NCBI GenBank assembly: GCA_930367215.1
Contig: OV884059.1
Location: forward strand, 27,490,945 to 27,554,944
Origin: Pollenia angustigena
Taxonomy: Eukaryota > Arthropoda > Insecta > Diptera > Polleniidae
Direction: 5' to 3'
DNA length: 64,000 nt
The position numbers were made by a program, and so were the translations under genes. Positions within the stretch are counted from its first letter, which is position 1, and every line of letters starts with the position of its first letter. Below the pieces are notes generated by a model, which worked only from the letters and a program-made list of their open reading frames with translations, had not been told where the DNA came from and ran no database searches. This document shows, piece by piece, positions 43,682 to 56,213 of this stretch.

Positions 43682-44780
43682 AGTTAACGCAGGTTTACGA
43701 CAAGGCTGTGTTTTCTCTCTGTTGATGTTCAGCATAGTACTAGACGTTATAATGCTTAAGGCAACCACCAATAGAAGAGGCACTACTTAGGGCTTAACTA
43801 GCTCGAAGATCTCGATTATTCCGATGATATATATCTTCTAGCCCACGCATTCAACGATAAGGCAATCAAACTAGGGGGAATACAATCCACGGCAAGGCAG
43901 GCAAATCTACCTATGAACAAAGAAAAGACCAAAGCCTTGCGTTTAGGTACCGCCAACTCCCAAAAGTTCTAAATAGACAACGTAGATCTTGAAGATGTGC
44001 AATCGTTTATATATCTGAGTAGTGTCAAAACAGCATCAGGCAGCTCACGAGAAAACTTATGAAAATCACCCCAATTCCGCTGAGGACCAAGCTCCAACTC
44101 TTTTCATCTAACGTGACTTCCGTCCTGTTGTGTGGCTGTGAATCCTAGAACACCACAGCTAGCGACTTGCAATCCTTGCAGGTATTCACTAATCGCTCGT
44201 TACGGAAACTACGCAAGATATTTTGGCCAAATGTTATCTCAAACAGAAACCTGCGGGAAAGAGCAGGTGAAACACCAATAAATATCCAGATCATCAATCT
44301 TAAATGGAGTTGGATTGGCCATGTTCTCAGACGCACCAATGACAACGTAGCCAAGATGGCAATCTAGGTGAATCCTCGAACACCACAGCTAGCACAGCTA
44401 GCGACTTGCAATCCATGCAGGTACTCACTTATCGCTCTTTACGAAAACTACTCAAGATATTTTGGCCAAATGTTATCTCAAACAGAGACCTGTGGGAAAG
44501 AGCAGGTGAAACACCAATAAATATCGAGATCACCAATCTTAAATGGAGTTGGATTGGCCATGTTCTCAGACGCACAAATGACAACGTAGCCTAAATGGCA
44601 ATCGAATGAAACCCCCAAGGCAGTTAACAAAGAGGCAGACCCGCTAACACCTGGAGGAGACAAATTGAAAGTGAAATAAACTCAATTGTAAAGTTCTGGA
44701 CCGAAGTGAAGCATATAGCGAAGGATATATCACAATGGAAGAACATTGTTGTGGCTCTTTGTCCCACCCTGAAACCATAA
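43682..44780 (+). pseudogene. RTE-like LINE reverse transcriptase, 5'-truncated, with internal duplication
   Basis: Begins VNAGLRQGCVFSLLMFSIVL, equivalent to the RT palm segment with RQGC. A frameshift follows, then LEDLDYSDDIYLLAHAFND with the catalytic box YSDD (usually YADD). NKEKTKALRLGTANSQKF, a stop, DLEDVQSFIYLSS and several stops come next. The C-terminal segment RSLRKLRKIFWPNVISNRNL ... LKWSWIGHVLRRTNDNVA is present twice, 239 bp apart (44162 and 44401). It closes with DISQWKNIVVALCPTLKP and TAA at 44778. Endonuclease and fingers are missing, as expected for 5' truncation. The encoded activity would be target-primed reverse transcription; this copy is dead. Confidence 0.85.
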
Positions 44781-46422
44781 GAGTCAATATATGTACTAGT
44801 TAAGACAATAGTCCAGTTTCATCCATCTAATAGACCACTGTCGTCCAGTTTACACTCTAAACTAAAAAATTAAAAAAATGTATAACCCTCCAAGAAATCT
44901 AACCCCTTTATTTTCTAACAAAAACACCTCCTACACTTTAAAAATTTCAAAATTTAAACAAAAAATTTATGAAAGAATTTCTTAACGCATGGTAAAGGGA
45001 TCTATAAAAAAACTCCTTAAAGAATATAAGACCTTTATGATTTATGATGTCCACAAGGAAATCCCCAATACAAATACAAAATAAACCGGATGTTAAATAC
45101 TCAAATTTGAAAAAAAAAATTGTTTAAAATGGCCATTAATAAAAAAAGGTGTAAAAAAAGAAGTCAATACCAAAACGAATTGAAATACAATAATAATCGG
45201 AATACATACAATAATAAAAAAAGAAGGAAAGAAAATAAAATTCTAAAGAGTTTAGAAAAAATGTATGACAAAAGCAAAATAGAAAAAAAGTGTTTTATTA
45301 AACAAGTGTGAAAATCTTTACAAGAGTTCACCAAAAACGGAAGTTATTTATAAAAGAATTTTAAAAATAAATTTTAAATCAAAAAAAAAAAAATAGTTTA
45401 GATTTTGTTTTACAAATCTTTGTAATAGAAAGTGATACTTTAAAAAAAAAGAAGTATTTAATTAAAACAATTAAGATTTGACAAATGGTTTTTGTGCATC
45501 TTTAAAATTTTTCTTTTCAAATACTATTGATTTTCAAAAAGCAGTTCAATACTCCTTAAAAACTAATTTATTACTATGAATTTGTTTTAACCAAATTGTT
45601 TTTGGAACAGATAGAAAGTATGAATGTGTGTAGAAGAAGGGCAGTATCATTTAACTTTCTTCCTTTTCCTTCCGTTTAGCAAACACAGCTTGAATTCGTT
45701 TAAATTGTATTGCACACAACCTCTCTCTCTTTCTCTCTCTCCCTCTCTCAGAAAATTTCAATCACATGTCCATTTATTTCATATCTTTTTAAACATTTTA
45801 TTTCTAAACTAAAGCTGTAGTTTTAGAATTTTATGAATGAAATTGTATTTTTATGAATGAAAATTTTGTTGTTGCTTTAAAGTATTAACTTATAGAGTTT
45901 GATGTCCCATCGGGTTATTGTTTTAGACACCTTTTGTATTTTTTCTTTCGTACGGGCTAAAATGGTTTGAGGCCTATTTTTAGTGTTTTTCTTCTTTTAT
46001 TTACTAGTCAAGGCTTATGACACTTTAAAAAGCCGCTTTAACAAATATTTTTTTTTTTTTGTACAATTCTTTTCCTTTTTGGCCTTAAAATTAATTATAA
46101 TTGTTTGTGTAGTTTTTTTTCTAAGCAACCAAAAACAAAAAAGAACCGTGTACTTTAGTAGACATGCAATTTTTTTATTATTTATAAAAACATTTGGTGA
46201 AATTCCCACTATTCAAAGGAAATAAATATGCTTTTAAATTAAATATTTTTTGGTAATTGAGAACACTCTTGTCATAAGAGTCTTGAATATGCGAAAAGAA
46301 GACACACTACTGTTATTATGGAATATGGGGTTTCTTAAAGTTTATATAACTAATTTTTTTCTTTAATTTCCGCCTTAAAAAACTTTATTTAACTAACTAA
46401 ATATTTAAAAAAAAATAATTAA
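44781..46422. other. No gene seen; (CT)n run at 45721-45750
   Basis: Very A-rich then T-rich. A Lys/Asn-rich + frame at 45129-45311 looks like translated A-rich DNA. CTCTCTCT microsatellite near 45730. Confidence 0.35.
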
Positions 46423-47135
46423 ATATAAGCTATTCAGCTAACTGAATAATTTAAAAACTAACTGACTGCAATATTTTCCTTATAGAGCTGTATTTAACTC
46501 GAAATTTAAGTTATTCAGCTAGCTGAATACATAAAAATGCTAACTTACAGCACAAGCTACTTTAAAAAGCTGTTTATTACATAAAACATAAGCTATTCGG
46601 CTAGCTGAATACATGAAAATGATAGCTTGCAGCATTATTTGCTTTAAAAAGCTGCCAATTACTTAAAATATAAGCTATTCAGCTAGCTTATAATGTAAAA
46701 CAAACCTACTTGTAACTTTATTTTTTTTAATAGATCTGTGTATAATTAAAATTGTAAATAAATTAAAATATAAGCATTCAGGTAGCTGAATATACGAAAA
46801 CACTAAACGTACAGCACTATTTTCTATTAATAATTAAAAAAATAACTTACTGCAAAATGTTCCTTATAAAACTGTATGTATATAACTTGAAATATAAGCT
46901 ATTGAAATATAAATATTTCGAAAAACTAAACTACAACATAATTTGCTTACAACTGTAATTAACTATGTATAAATATACTCTATTCAGCTAGCTGAATACA
47001 GGAAAATGCTTACTTACAGCATTATTTACTTAATATATATACCTATAATTATAATTTTAATATTACTTTAATATAAGCCATTTAGCTAGCTAATAATTTA
47101 AAAAATTAGTTGCATCGTAATTTTTTTTTAATATA

Positions 47136-47395
47136 TCGACCCCTAACCGCGAAAATAATGTAAGCGCCAAAAAACAAATTTTACAGGAGAGAGCTTTTTT
47201 TGTTTTATTTCATATTAATTTTGTATGAAATTTGTCGCTTACACTAAAATTGTTTTTGCTATAAAATCGTAACGGTACATTATGTGACCATGATATTTTA
47301 GGAGATGATGCAAGTGTTGCCAATAAAGTTATTTATTAAAAAAAACGAAAATTGAAAATCATGTCGCTTACATTATTTTCGCTGTTAGGGCTCGA
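47136..47395. mobile_element. MITE, TCGA-CCCC-TAACCGCGAAAATAA family, copy 3
   Basis: The ends TCGACCCCTAACCGCGAAAA and TTTTCGCTGTTAGGGCTCGA are flanked by TA (47134-47135, 47396-47397). 260 bp, inverted relative to the copies at 7113 and 39709, inserted in the palindrome field. Confidence 0.85.
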
Positions 47396-48901
47396 TATGT
47401 AACTGCGTAAAGCTTAAAATATGTATCAGGTGATCAGCTAGCCCAATAACAAACTTAGATTACCTACAACAATATTTTCTTAATTAAACTGTAAATTACT
47501 TAACATATAAAATTTCATATAGCTGAATATACGAAAAACCCCAACTTATAGCATTATTTTCTTAATAAACATTTAAAAAACTTTAAAATAACATATTCAG
47601 CTAGCTAAATAATATCAAATAATTAACTTATAGTATTCTTTTCCTAAAACCTCAATATTATTTATAATATCGGATATTCAGCTAACTGGATAATTTGTAA
47701 AAACTAACTTTCAGCTTTTTTACTTAATAAAACAATAATATATCAATTCAGCTAGCTAAATATCTACTTAAAATCGAATTTAACAAGCTAAGTATCAAAC
47801 AAAACTATTACAAACTTGCTAAATAAACCAACAAAAACTAAAAATTAGTCAAGTGAATTCAACTTTCAGAATAACCACCACCATTTCATATTAAGCTTAA
47901 ATTCTGTTTAAAATATAAACATAAAAGTTAATTGAATATACATAAAAAAAAGTCTTTCTTACTTTATAAAACTAAAAATAATTTAAATATAATCTTTTCA
48001 GCTAGCTGAATTTAAAGCTTATTGCCTACAAATGGTTTCAAAGCAACCGTCGGCAACTTTTTTTTGCCAAAATCATTAAGAAACTCGAATTCAGCTTGCT
48101 AAATTTCTAGTATACTTATTTATAATTTTACTTTTTTTCTTAATAACTTTAATTTTTTTTAAAGATTTTTAAAACTTATTTAACTTGCTGAATATCATTG
48201 TAATAAAATCTTCAAATAGCTCCAAACAAAGTCTTCGTATATTCGTATAACTTTTCCAATCACACATATAAAATATTGTCTTAAACGACATTTTGAAGAT
48301 GTCATGCGACTGTGACATTTATGACAGTTAATATAAAATTAATATGCCCTTTAGTTTTATAATATACACGATATAAATAAAAGCTCATACGTGCTTTCAA
48401 ACTATTTACAAAACCATTTAGATAAAAATTAAACTAGGGAAACTTTTGCATAACTTCATTTTCTCCAAGTCATATTTTGGCATACAATTTAGAGTAACTA
48501 GTACATAAAACTAACACCTTAGTTGGACTCAAATATCAAGAGTAGGTGCTTCAAAATTACTTATAAAGAAATAAATTGAATCATTGGTTTATTATTACTT
48601 ATTTCTTAACGAAAAAAAGGGTTATTTTGAAAAGGAAAATAAGAATTTTGGAAAAGGGGAAACGAAATATAAGTATGTAATAAAATTAAATAACTAAATA
48701 AAACAATTTTAGCTAGCTGAATTGGGGTCTGGGTGTATTAATGTTATATATTTTGGGTAATTTGTAATAGAGTTTCAATAGGATACTTATATTTCTTCAA
48801 TTCAGCTAGCTGAATATAGATTTTATAAGGATTATTTTAAGCCGATTTGTTCAACTGGCTTGGTTTTTTTACTGTCTTACAGATTATAACTAAACACTAC
48901 T

Positions 48902-49013
48902 GCCTGTATTCATAAATATTTTTAAATTTAATAAAGGTTTGCAAAACAAATTTACTATGAATTTTATACTTAATAAGCGTTTGTAAAGTTTAATAATTTT
49001 TTATGAATACGAC
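48902..49013. mobile_element. Small foldback element (CTGTATTCATAAA ends)
   Basis: TGTATTCATAAATATTTTTA at left and TTTTTTATGAATACGACGG at right are imperfectly inverted. About 112 bp, and terminally similar to the element at 14699. Confidence 0.4.
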
Positions 49014-50599
49014 GGTACATATTAAGCTAACTAATTAAATCTTTAAATACATAATTAATATTAAAAATATAATTTTCCTATAATTTTTACTTGAATTCAG
49101 CTGGCTGAATACGGTTAGAAGCTCGAATGAAGTTAGCGATATATAGAAAATATTTATATTCAAATAGGTAAATAGTTTACTTTAATAGCCGAATAGCACT
49201 ATTAGCTTATTTATTGTATCTAAATCTCCTCAAAACAATTTTAATGCAAATTCAGCTAGCTGAATAAGCTTTGGAACTATTATTTTAGTATAAAAATATC
49301 AATATACTAGAAAATATCGATATTCAAACTGATGAGTAGCAATTTTGGTAGCTTAATTACAAAAAAACCTTATTTGTGGCAATATTTGTTCATCTTAAGG
49401 AAAAAGGTAAGCTATTCAGCTAACTAAATAAACCATTTAGATTTTTACCCTTTTTGATTTAATTAAAGAAAAATATAAAATTTAGGCTTGCTGAATATGG
49501 GATTTCTTTTGTTTGCTTAACAATGTATTAAGTCTTTTCCTAATGACTGCAAAAATAATTGCATTCAGCTAGCGGAATTACAATTTTTAGTAGTTTTATG
49601 TAAATTTCTAATGATTGTTACTATTTTAGTTCATATTTAAATGTAATTAATGATACAAATTATTATAAAACCTTATTTCCTTTTAAATATTGCTATACAA
49701 CAAAAAAAACCTACCACAACTTAACATTGCATTCCATTCAAAACACTCCTCATTCATTCTTTATTAGTAGTCATTTTATGCTAAATAGCTATAACGTTTA
49801 ATGTAGTTAATTATCCTTGAAATTTTCTGCTTCAACAAAAAAAAAACATCAAGCATCAAGCCAAAATTTTAAAAATCTCTTTTTTTCAATATTAATTTGA
49901 AATACAATTGTATTTAGCAAACAACCCCCTTTAAAGTACCATCAAATTCTCCCTCCCTTTAGCTCTAAGGGTTTAAATTTTTACACATTTATATATAAAA
50001 ATGCTTTTTTCTATTAGAGGCGTGAAAAATCAAATAGAATTTACACACGTCTCTGCACAGATTTATTGCGAATCCTTCAAATTGAAAGGGAAAGAAAAAA
50101 GGAAATTTAATGTTTTTCGTAATGTTTAACAAGCCTACGGTCAAACACTCAGCCATTTATTTTTCAACATCAATGTATTAGTAATGTTTTTCTAAAGGTG
50201 TGTTTTTGGATTTTATTGAATTGAAAGTAAAACAAACCGCCATTACAGTTTTTATAAACTAAAAAAAGCAGTATTTCAAAACTTCGATGCATCTGCAGTT
50301 TGTTAACAAATTGATGATGACAATGATGAGTTCTTTGTTAAGTTTTATAATTTAGTGTGTAAATACTTCACAACTGCGTGCCATTAAAGAGAATAGAATT
50401 AACCCTTAAACGGCTTAAATAAAAAAAAATCAGAATTTCACTTTAAACTTGAATTCAGATAGCTGAATATAATCATATATATCAATTTAATTTTTATATT
50501 GTTTTTTTTAAATATGTCTTTAAATTTTTGATAGTCAAGTAGCTAAAGGTTTAAACAAACCCCTTCAAATGTTAATCCATTAAAAAATTAAAGTTCTTA

Positions 50600-51290
50600 C
50601 ATATTCAGCCAGCTGAAAATGGATCCGATGGTTAATTCATTTATCATAGACTGTTTTCCTTAAAAGCTGTATATATTCAGCTAGCTGAATAGGGTTTTAA
50701 ACCAAAATTTAACTACAAAAAACAAATTTTCACATATTTTATTGTATTTTACCATATTTATCAAAAAATCAATTTCATTTTCTTAAGTTTGCTTCATATA
50801 TAAATAATAAAGTTATTAAATACGATTTACTCCAATATTAAATGTTCAGCTAGCTAAAAATGCTCCGATGAATAGTTCATTTATCACAGATTGTTTTCCT
50901 AAAAAGTTTTGTATATTCAGCTAGCTGAATAGGTTTTCAAACCAAAATTTTTACTACAAAATACAATATTCCAGGTAAATTTTTTTTTTATTTTAAACTA
51001 TGTATATTGACCAAAAAATAAATTTCCTTAAATTTTTTGCTTAAAATTATAAAGTAATTAATTACGATTTTCCAATATTACATATTCAGCCAACTGAAAA
51101 TACTCTGCTGTATAATTCATTTATCATAGATTGTTTTCAAAAAAATATTTGTATATTCAGCTAGCTGAATAGGCTCAAAAATCTATTCAGCTGGCTGAAT
51201 TGGTTTTTAAAACAAAATTTAACTACAAACTTCAATATTCCAGATAAACTTTTTATAGTTTAAACAATATTTTTCAAAAACTCCAATTTC
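50600..51290 (+). repeat. 240-bp tandem repeat, three copies, within the palindrome field
   Basis: Copies start at about 50600, 50842 and 51082. Each has a degenerate palindrome (ATTCAGCCAGCTGAAAAT type), a TTCATTTATCATAGATTGTT block, a perfect ATTCAGCTAGCTGAAT exactly 240 bp from the next, and AAACCAAAATTTAACTACAA. The third copy has an extra palindrome at 51183. Confidence 0.85.
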
Positions 51291-51294
51291 CTTA

Positions 51295-54190
51295 AATTTT
51301 TTTTAGCTCAAGTTTGCTTTAGATTAAATTTGGCGCCCATTTTAACCACATTGCTTTTTCCAGGGTTAAATAACGTAACTTTTATCATATTTTTAACCTT
51401 TGTCATCCATTTTAATTTTTTGACTTTCCGGTTTTTGTTCCTTTTCCTTAAAATTTTTTTAACATTTATTAATTGTCAAAACGATTCGTTGCGCGGAAGT
51501 GATTTAAACAAAATTTGGTTTGGATCAAACAGAATTTTTAAGTAAAAGAACATATTCTAAAGGTTTTTCTTGAAAGAAATTAAAAATTCCTCGAAATTTT
51601 ATGGAAAGAAATTTACTTTGGCTCAAAATAAGAATGGAAACAATTTCAAACCCATTTATAAATGATAATTATTAAATAGTTTTCTAATTTGTTTTGAATT
51701 TCAATTGATGATTCTTTACAAGTTGTTATTTAATAAAGAAAACATCTTTTATATTTTTAAAGATTTTTTGTTAAATGATCCGGCGAAATCTTAAAATTTT
51801 TTTGATGCTTTAGGCATTTTGCTACATGACTTTAAAGAAAACATCTTGTGGGCCTTTGGTGTACAACATGAGGCATCCAGTGGCGTAATTGTTATCGAAT
51901 TGACAATTCATTATTTTTCTTAAAAGTCAAATTGCTCTGTGTCTTGCTGCCAATACGGATGTTGCTGTTGTCTTTAGCATAATTTTCTAAATCTTTGCAA
52001 ATTTGCCGCTTATTTCGTAAAGGAGAATATGTCTTGTGTGTGTTACTTGTCTTAACCGGAAGTTAAATGTCCTTTAATTATTTTGCAATCAATCATTGAT
52101 TGTTTAGAAATAGAATTTCTTAGAATATTTGTTTTTGAAATTATTCAAATTTATAAAACTGAAAATACAACTTTTTTTTTAATTTCCAAATTTTAAAAAA
52201 TTTAAAAAAAAGACAAAGTTTTTATTTTTAGATTTTAAAAAATACTTCTTGTAATAAAAATTTGTTTAAATAATAGTTTTTTTAGTACTATGACTTTAAA
52301 GCATCTATTTAAAAAAAAAATCTTCAAAAATTGATGCCTAAAAATATTTTTTATTTTCAAAATAATTCAAAAAGGTAGACTTTTAAGTACTATTTTAAAA
52401 CAATTACTGTATTTTAATAAATTTCTTTTCAAATTTTTTAATTTAAAAGTTTTTAATTATATAAATGTTTTGCAACTATTTTTTAATGTTCCTTTTTGAC
52501 AAACTTAACCTCTCTCATCCTTTTACTTTAAGTTTAAATAAACAAATACTTAAGGATCCTATAAATTATTATTTGTTTTTTGTCCTTTAAAAAATATGTC
52601 TTACTTACCCTTAAAAAAAACTCTAGTCCTTTCAAGAAAAAAAATGTTTCTTCTTATATCACACATGCCAAAAGAACCAAGCTAAAAATGGCACAACAAC
52701 AACAATAATACTAAACAAAAATACAATAATAAAGTCGTCTAAATATCAACTAGGTACAAGATCTTTCTCTAACAATTTCATAATATTCATATAAACAATA
52801 AACTTCAAACTTGTACTTAAACAAACAAAAACTACTAATCATGAAGCATTTGATAACAATAACAACAATCCTGTATACAATTTTTTTTATAGAAAAAGGA
52901 TAACCATTTATAAAAAAAATACTCCACAATAATAAAAAAAAAAATAATAAATACTTTGTAAAAACACAGAAAACGCCTTTATTTTTAATAACTTCCGTTA
53001 TAACTCTCTTTTTATCACTCTCTCAGAAAAAAAAATAAGAGAGTGTGTCTTAAGTCCTGTGAAAATATAATCAAATTGGTTTTATCTAAAAAGGGCGTTA
53101 ACAAATTATTACCCAAAAATTATATAAAAAACACAGGCATAGCACTTCTACTTCCACTTCTCCTCTCACTTTACTCTCTGAAATGCTTTAAACATGTTTA
53201 TTTCTTTTATAAAATTTCCCATATTTAATCCCTAAAATTTCCCTTTAACGGGGTTTTACGACTACCTGTTTAATACTTACTAGTGATTGGTTGTTTTACT
53301 TTCTGTTATATAGCTCTCTCTTTCTCTCTATCTCTCTCTTTTTAGCCCTTAAAACATAAAAACTTGTTTATACCTATAAATAAAAAAAAAATATCTGGGG
53401 GTTTTTCAACCTTTTCTGCCTTGTTTGTATCCTTTAAAAATTGTTTTTTTTTTTTTTTGTTACTGTAATCCTTTTGTCAAGTTGTTAAACATTCTCTAGC
53501 ATCAGCATTCGTGAATAACTTGTAGGGAATTTTCCCAAGAAAACAAAAAAAAAAAAAATTAAAGCACAAGACACGCAAATATGGAGTTCGCCTTGGAGTA
53601 CCCTCTTATGTGTTACAAGAGTCCGTGCAAATATGTAAAATGTAATACCTAAACATAGTCGGAATTCTTAAGCAGACATAAGAAGAGTTACCAAAAGGCA
53701 AAATTGTAAAGCCTTTTCTTTTTGAAAAGGTAAAGAAAAATGGAAATTCCCCAAATTTCCGTTTTTTGCTTAGAAATTGATACACTACTCTATTGAAAAT
53801 TTAAACTAAGAGCTCTTTAGTGAATCCCTAACGAAGATATGGATTTTAATGTGTGGGTATATTTGTTCTTTTACTCCTCTGGGGAGCATAGTGCCGCGAA
53901 TGGATTTTAATACCACTTCAAAAAAGTTTTATTTAAAGTAAATTTTGACGAAAAGAAGCAGTATTTTGAGTAAATATTACAAAAAAAGTAGTTATTTTAG
54001 TAAAATTTCAAAATAACAGTATGTAACATTTTTATTTTTTCTGTTAAAGTACTTTTTAAAACAATTTAAGCAATTTAACAATTTTAGGAAGCTTAACAAC
54101 CAAATTGAATTATTTCGATAACTATGGTATGACAGCTAAAAATGTCAAACTGTGTTGACATTTTTGTTCAGTTTAGTTGTGCCAAAGTCA
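51295..54190. other. No gene seen; long AT-rich stretch
   Basis: Homopolymer-rich, with CAACAACAATAA tracts near 52690, a (CT)n run at about 53314-53340 and CTCTCTC near 53020. No exon or bounded element could be supported; compatible with intron or intergenic DNA. Confidence 0.4.
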
Positions 54191-54192
54191 TC

Positions 54193-54670
54193 ATGCATCG
54201 TTTAGCGCTAGAACAACGCTTCCAAATTGTGTAAATTTGCGAAGTTCATTGAGCACTTTGTCCACTTTACGAAGCTCATACCTGGTAAAATGGCTAGGTC
54301 AATCACCACAATTGCCATATTTGGAGCGAAGACAATCCTCAAGCCGTTAGCGAATCACCATTAATTACATCCAATAAAATTGACTGTTTGGAGTGGCTTA
54401 CACGCTCCTTCAAAATAAGTAAGGAGCTGCCGTTACGATGAATGGCGGGCGCTATCTCTCTAGGCTAACTGAATTTTTGTTTCCAAAAATTGATCAGCTA
54501 AACATTTTGTTCCTACAAGACTGTGTACAGTGTTGCTATTTTAAAAATAGCTGCCAAAAGTCTTTCTTTTGCCGCCAATTTTTAATCAGAAGCCAAAAAT
54601 TCCGAGCACTACATAAGCATTTTCCCTTTAAACAGGGTGATACAATATGCACCGTTTTATTATCGGACTA
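54193..54670 (+). pseudogene. Broken mariner-family transposase
   Basis: Starts MHRLALEQRFQIV then a stop. In the same frame, after about 30 codons with stops, comes VNHHNCHIWSEDNPQAVSES, equivalent to the segment after the first catalytic Asp in the element at 8148. The frame then shifts to MNGGRYLSRLTEFLFPKIDQ followed by LNILFLQDC, where QDC matches the second catalytic Asp region (usually QQDGA). The C-terminal third is not recognisable. It differs from the 8148 copy and is more decayed, so it is a separate family member. TIRs were not found. Confidence 0.7.
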
Positions 54671-55274
54671 AAAGTATAATTTTGTAATAAATTTTAAAAA
54701 TTGAATCGTTTGATTACACAGTGCAACACGAAAAAAAAAACCATATACGGACACCACTACGTGATAAAAGACCAAAAGAAAAAAGACCCGTGTCTCCCAG
54801 TTTTGCGCAAAGTCACGCACTTTTTTTATGGGCCCCGAAAGTGATCATTTTCTCGGGCTCATATCTTGCAAATCGTTCGGAATTTTGATTTACCCTCTGA
54901 GACAAATTTTTAGCTCTTGAACATATACAATCAGAAAAACATCATCTTCAAGATCAAAATCGCAAAAAACTTGAAAAAATTAGATATTTTTTAATCTTTT
55001 TCTTCTGTTCAGGTCTATAGGTAGCAAACCGTTCAAAATTCAAGGAAACAATCAACCACAAAAATGTACCTAAGATCTCAATAAACAACTTTCTGGAGCA
55101 TATGAACTTCCTAGAAATTATTCCTAACACCGTTAAGTTAGCGCTTATGCAGCCACAAAGTATGTACACTTTCCTTTGTTTACATACCCATTTCACTTTG
55201 CTTTTATTTACTCGTTGGGTGCTTGATCAATTCTTCTAACTCAAGTCAAAACAGATATAATAATCAAATTAAGC
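54671..55274. other. Repeat-like DNA without gene
   Basis: Two diverged copies of a GCAAATCGTTCGGAATTTTG / GCAAACCGTTCAAAATTCAA block (54868 and 55025) suggest an old tandem module. Confidence 0.35.
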
Positions 55275-55690
55275 CAGCGCCTAAGATGCCCTTAGGCGGG
55301 TCAAGTGTATGACCAAACCCACTTCATTTTTAATCCACATCATTTGTGTCAAAGATACCTACCCGCTATCCCCCTTACTTTAGGGGGCTCCCATACAAAA
55401 TTTGCAATACAGGCTAGAGTCATCCCTAAGGGCATAAAATGTATGACAGAACCTTTTAAGTCTTTATTCCTAAATATTTTGCCAAAAAAAAATATTTTTC
55501 TAAGAAGACTGAGTAGATTAGAAAAATTTGTTGCCTTACTTAAAGGTAATTTTATTGCGGAATTTCGAGTTTTTTTATTAACTAAACCGTTTTTGAGTTA
55601 CTCTTATATATGTTGTACAATCTCCTCCATTTTCGAAATAACGGTATATCTCGAAAACAGGAGCTATCGTAAGAAATGGTAAGCATCGCT
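55275..55690. repeat. Dispersed GGTCATACATTTGACCC-type module, locus 2
   Basis: GGGTCAAGTGTATGACC (55298), GGGGGCTCCCATACAAAATT (55384) and an inverted ATAAAATGTATGACAGAACC (55435). Its right part shares AAACTAAACCGTTTTTGAG and TTTTCGAAATAACG with 63.7 kb. The open frame at 55305-55682 is translated repeat. Confidence 0.55.
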
Positions 55691-56213
55691 GGATTCAGCG
55701 TTCCCGAATTAGGTTAACCCGCTTGTCAAAAAAAAGTGTCATTCCTTAGAAAAGTACTATCAATTTTCTAGACATTTTAACTACATTCCGTTACAACCTA
55801 ATATTCAAACTAATATCCGACAAGCCATTAACTCTTGAAATAATGGAAACCAATATTTAAGCCACCATTATCATTCACTTTTAATAAAATTTTTTTAAAT
55901 AACATATGATATTGTTAATTAGACTATTTAAAAATAGATTCAGCGAATAAAAATGCGAAACGTACAAATATTGAAAATGGCAACATTCACACTGGGAGAT
56001 TGTCATCAAAACATCATAACATTGTTATTTCTTTTCGAAAAGCAATAAAACAAAAATGTGGGATTCACAAGGTGCCATAAAGTCATAAGTCTTAAAATTA
56101 TAACATGAAAAAATACGACTGTTGTGAACAATCCCTCATAATTAAGTTTGCTATTTTGCATTAAAATCAGCTGATTTAAAACAAATATAAAAAATAAAAA
56201 TAAAATAAAAAAC
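55691..56213. other. No gene seen
   Basis: AT-rich; no bounded feature. Confidence 0.35.

Larger units (their letters stand above)
46423..51200. repeat. Field of ATTCAGCTAGCTGAAT palindromes
   Basis: Seven perfect copies of the 16-bp palindrome lie at 46513, 46982, 48800, 49250, 50675, 50915 and 51155. Around two dozen close variants occur, for example ATTCGGCTAGCTGAAT (46594), ATTCAGCTGGCTGAAT (49094 and 51183) and ATTCAGCTAACTGAAT (46427). In 46423-47110 the copies are spaced about 80-115 bp within a decayed tandem unit containing GCTAACTTACAGCATTATTT-like text. Elsewhere the linkers are unalignable by eye while the palindrome stays recognisable. Confidence 0.9.

Noticed and set aside
45129..45311. 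Lys/Asn-rich open frame as a small gene
   Set aside because: The composition follows A-rich DNA, there is no splice or conservation hint, and flanks are homopolymer tracts.
46423..51200. Regularly spaced palindromes considered as a CRISPR-like array
   Set aside because: The DNA is eukaryotic, spacers are irregular (30 to several hundred bases), repeats are only 16 bp, and no cas-like gene exists.
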